From: JAKAXS01 sp041940525
GTDB lineage: Bacteria > Pseudomonadota > Alphaproteobacteria > Rhizobiales > Hyphomicrobiaceae
Assembly: GCA_041940525.1 (NCBI GenBank)
Contig: JBGTSB010000003.1
Span: 1-64,000, forward strand
Direction: 5' to 3'
Length of the DNA stretch: 64,000 nucleotides
This document shows positions 61,605 through 64,000 of this stretch, one piece after another. Each line of letters opens with the position of its first letter. The stretch's first letter is position 1. The position numbers and the translations under genes were made by a program. The notes below the pieces were generated by a model, which was not told the DNA's origin, made no database searches, and worked only from the letters and a program-made list of their open reading frames with translations.

Positions 61605-63377
61605 TTACGGCTGGGCTGTTTCAGGAGACGAGGGTGGAAGCGGCGCTGGCGTTTCCGGCCTGACTGAGCCAGGCGCCGGCAGCCGTTCTGCAGAGCTGTC
61701 ATTCGCGGGCGAATTGCCGTCGGCGGCACCGGCTTCACTTGGCTCGCCGGGTGAATCGGACGTCAAAGACGCTTCAAGCTGATCCTCGATCTGGCCAATC
61801 GCGTCATCAACGGCATGGCGTGCTTCGACCTTTGTCAGCCAGTCTTGCGCTGGGCCGGAAGCAGCAGGAGGAATTGTCTTGGCATGTTCGAGTACTTCTC
61901 CGAGGCGCCCCTCGGTCAATGCGTTCTGCATGCGCGAGACAACAGCGCTGGCGCTCTTGTCGTCGTCGGTCGGATTGAGGTTTCGCACCCTTACGATCGA
62001 TTTCGCGCCGGCAACGAGCTTGTCGATCACGCCGCCCTTCTCTGGCATTTCAGCCGCGTCGATGACGGCATTCGCGACGGGCCGGAACTCCTGGCGCAGT
62101 TCGCCAATCGTCGCCACGCCGGTACCTTGAAACCGGCCCAGTGGCGACAGGTCAAGCTTACCGCCGGCGACATCGCGAACCTTGGACAGTGCGTCGGTGT
62201 AAGGTTGCCCGCTGTCCACGAGGCGTTTCAGGTTGGCAAGCTGCAGCGACACGACGATGCGCTCTGCATTCGTGCGGCGTTCCTCTTCGCTCTTGATAAC
62301 AGCCGCCAAGCCATCTTCCAGCGCTGCCAGCTTCTTGCTCAACGGGTCAATCGCTTCACCGACGCCGCCTTTCACTTGCGTTGAAACGGTGCTCTTCAAC
62401 TCACTAAACTCACTAGAAAGCTTTGCAGCTTCCTCCTGAAGAACTTGCATCTTCGCGGCGTCGCGTTCGCTGTCGGCCTTCAAGGTTTCAATGCGCTGTT
62501 CAAGCCGGGCCGCTTCGGTTTTCAAACCGCTGATATCGCCGCTAAGCCGCTGCGTTCCAGCCCGTGCCGCGACGGCATCCTTGGCGGCCTCTCTAATACG
62601 AGACTCAACATTCTGCGGCATCGACCGCCGCACTTGATCGATTTCCTTGGTCAGCGAAGTCTGGACGTCTGAAAGTTTGCCCGACACGGCAACGAGCTGC
62701 GAAATGCCGCCTTCGGATGCGCCGTCTTGCGCACCCTTGGCGATCGTCGCAAGCCGTTGGTCAAGCGCATCCAGACGCTTCTCGGTCGCTTCGCTCAGCG
62801 CCGCGGAAGACGCCTCTTTCAATGCGTCCTGCGTTTCCTGCGCGATGGCTTGCTGCGTCTTGCTCAAGCTCGCGGTCTGCGTTTCCAAGTCAGCGATACG
62901 CTTGTCGACTGCGCTAAGCTCACCAGAGACAGCCTGAGTGCCATTCGACTGCTCGACTGCAGCAAGGCGGCGCTCAAGCTTCCAAGTCTGCGTTTTGAGA
63001 TCCTGCGCCGGGGTGGTCACGCCAAGATATGGTGCGACCCACTCCGCCGCTGCCACGGCAAACACGCCGCCCGCGATGCCAGCCAGCACGTGACTGAAGA
63101 TCCCGGCACCTGACGTCCGCGCTGGTGGTGGCGTCCCTTTTGCGCTGTCCTTACCCTCGGCTTTCGCCGTCGAGGCATCCTTGTCCTTGACGTCGGCCTT
63201 GCCCGGTTCGCTGGCCTTGGTTTGATCGGTCGGCCCGGCCGCGGCGCTAGCCTTGTCTGAACTAGCGGCCTTCTTCTCCGGTTCTTTGCCGGCAGCCGTG
63301 ACGTCCTCGGCTTTCAAGTCCAAGGTCGCGTGCGGCCTTTTAGCATCGGACGGGTTGTCTTTTTTCGAGTTCGACAT
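61605..63377 (-). CDS. mitofilin-like (COG4223, bacterial Mic60) membrane protein
   Basis: 590 residues from ATG 63377 (MSNSKKDNP); the frame is open to 63458. Charged N-terminal cytosolic region, one membrane helix (GIFSHVLAGIAGGVFAVAAAEWV, ~100-120), long coiled coil (~140-400), and a C-terminal mitofilin domain (~470-560; GRFQGTGVATIGELRQEF, ALTEGRLGEVLEHAKTIP, DWLTKVEARHAVDDAI). Alphaproteobacterial homologues of Mic60 organise envelope membranes. Between hemD and hemY, a conserved order. Confidence 0.9.
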   Translation of the reverse strand: MSNSKKDNPSDAKRPHATLDLKAEDVTAAGKEPEKKAASSDKASAAAGPTDQTKASEPGKADVKDKDASTAKAEGKDSAKGTPPPARTSGAGIFSHVLAGIAGGVFAVAAAEWVAPYLGVTTPAQDLKTQTWKLERRLAAVEQSNGTQAVSGELSAVDKRIADLETQTASLSKTQQAIAQETQDALKEASSAALSEATEKRLDALDQRLATIAKGAQDGASEGGISQLVAVSGKLSDVQTSLTKEIDQVRRSMPQNVESRIREAAKDAVAARAGTQRLSGDISGLKTEAARLEQRIETLKADSERDAAKMQVLQEEAAKLSSEFSELKSTVSTQVKGGVGEAIDPLSKKLAALEDGLAAVIKSEEERRTNAERIVVSLQLANLKRLVDSGQPYTDALSKVRDVAGGKLDLSPLGRFQGTGVATIGELRQEFRPVANAVIDAAEMPEKGGVIDKLVAGAKSIVRVRNLNPTDDDKSASAVVSRMQNALTEGRLGEVLEHAKTIPPAASGPAQDWLTKVEARHAVDDAIGQIEDQLEASLTSDSPGEPSEAGAADGNSPANDSSAERLPAPGSVRPETPAPLPPSSPETAQP

Positions 63378-63490
63378 GAAACAGAAGTTCTCCGGACGTA
63401 AACGAAGGTGCACCGGCAAGGGGAATCGCACGCTTCGTAGCGGCAATTTGAAAGCCAAAATGTGTGTGGTTTACTAAGGCTCAATGGCGC

Positions 63491-64000
63491 TCAGTGCTGA
63501 TTTGACGCTAACTCTCCTACTAAGGCCAGTATTTCTTCCAATGCTGGCCGTGCTGCAACATAAATCGGCTGCGAAGCATCAAAGTCCAAGCTATCGGCGA
63601 CGGCCTGCGACAGACAGAAGTAGACCATGCAACCTGCCGCATCGCCAACCCCAGCGTTTTCAGCCAGCCGGACGAACAGTTTCGCGGTGCGTGGCGACAT
63701 TAAGATGACGCCGCCGGCTGTGCCGGACCGGATTTGCGAAATAACCGCGTCTGGCAGCGATTGGGCCTCAACCATCGTGTAAACAATCTCGCGGCGGACC
63801 TTGAACTCATGTTCGCGCAATGCCGCCGGGAGGTCAAAGGCCATAGCGTCGCCGCTGAGGTAGAGCAAAGGCCCATCGCCGGGTCTGAAACGGCTCTGGA
63901 TCACGTCAACAAGTTCGCGGGCGCCCTTTTCGCCGGAATACACCGTCGTGAATCCAACAGAGCGCGCCAGCTCTTCGCTAGCCGGCCCGGCGACGATGAC
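63491..64000 (-). CDS. hemD: uroporphyrinogen-III synthase, C-terminal part (continues past the window)
   Basis: Reverse-strand frame open to the window edge; at least 169 codons visible (VIVAGPASEELARSVGF, VYSGEKGARELVDVIQSRF, LLYLSGDAMAFDLPAALRE, GVILMSPRTAKLFVRL). Matches the second domain of HemD, which closes hydroxymethylbilane to uroporphyrinogen III. N-terminus lies beyond 64000. Upstream of the mitofilin-like gene. Confidence 0.88.
   Translation of the reverse strand, partial: VIVAGPASEELARSVGFTTVYSGEKGARELVDVIQSRFRPGDGPLLYLSGDAMAFDLPAALREHEFKVRREIVYTMVEAQSLPDAVISQIRSGTAGGVILMSPRTAKLFVRLAENAGVGDAAGCMVYFCLSQAVADSLDFDASQPIYVAARPALEEILALVGELASNQH

Noticed and set aside
1..64000. CRISPR array, rRNA operon, prophage
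   Set aside because: No spaced repeat arrays, no rRNA sequence and no phage structural genes seen.

Overview
The window is a Gram-negative alphaproteobacterial chromosome segment, most likely from the order Hyphomicrobiales (Rhizobiales). The evidence is gene content and synteny: rpmH-rnpA-yidC, a CarD regulator, 7Fe ferredoxin, a Suv3-type helicase coupled to an S4/Hsp15 protein, rpmB next to cobT-cobS-dnaJ-like with divergent bolA, coaBC-dut, and hemD-mitofilin-hemY. I cannot name the genus. A run of 10 N inside yidC shows that this is a scaffolded draft assembly. The first ~660 bases hold a pyruvate-dehydrogenase-E1-like gene whose family similarity begins abruptly, so that edge is either a decayed gene or a mis-join.

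Layout. 1-4.7 kb: E1 fragment, orphan sensor kinase, a disulfide-reductase-like flavoprotein lacking both redox cysteines, UPF0178 protein. 4.7-7.3 kb: rpmH, rnpA, yidC (membrane protein insertion). 7.5-14.1 kb: TonB-dependent receptor, outer-membrane barrel-like protein, RTX-like protein running into a secreted nuclease gene. 14.2-20.6 kb: CarD with a histone-H1-like tail, ferredoxin, Hsp15, helicase, DUF3108. 20.9-26.5 kb: rpmB, phytase-like esterase protein, cobT/cobS cobaltochelatase genes, J-domain protein, bolA. 26.6-40.7 kb: CHASE4-GGDEF-EAL c-di-GMP enzyme, CBS/CorC membrane protein, a two-gene symporter, TPR protein, coaBC-dut, cysK, DUF1508, TadG-like protein and small membrane or secreted proteins.

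41.0-42.7 kb is the most unusual locus: a compact AT-richer island with a retron. Its reverse transcriptase carries the retron hallmarks NAxxH and VTG. In front of it lie a Cro/C1-type HTH gene, a 36-residue basic/hydrophobic peptide gene overlapping the HTH gene, and a promoter-led structured region that folds as a plausible msr-msd RNA with terminal a1/a2 repeats. I read it as a retron-based toxin-antitoxin or phage-defence unit in which the peptide may be the effector. That functional reading is inference.

42.8-46.6 kb: MoeB/ThiF protein, DUF2147 protein, truncated IS630-type transposase, HExxH protein. 46.6-55.1 kb is a coherent metal-uptake block, probably copper: DUF2946 protein, TonB-dependent receptor, a YcnI-PCuAC fusion copper chaperone, ExbB, ExbD, TonB, then a NarL-type kinase/regulator pair. 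55.1-64 kb: SDR enzyme, unpaired HigA-like antitoxin, tRNA-Thr(CGT), AGCS amino-acid symporter, then hemY, mitofilin-like and partial hemD.
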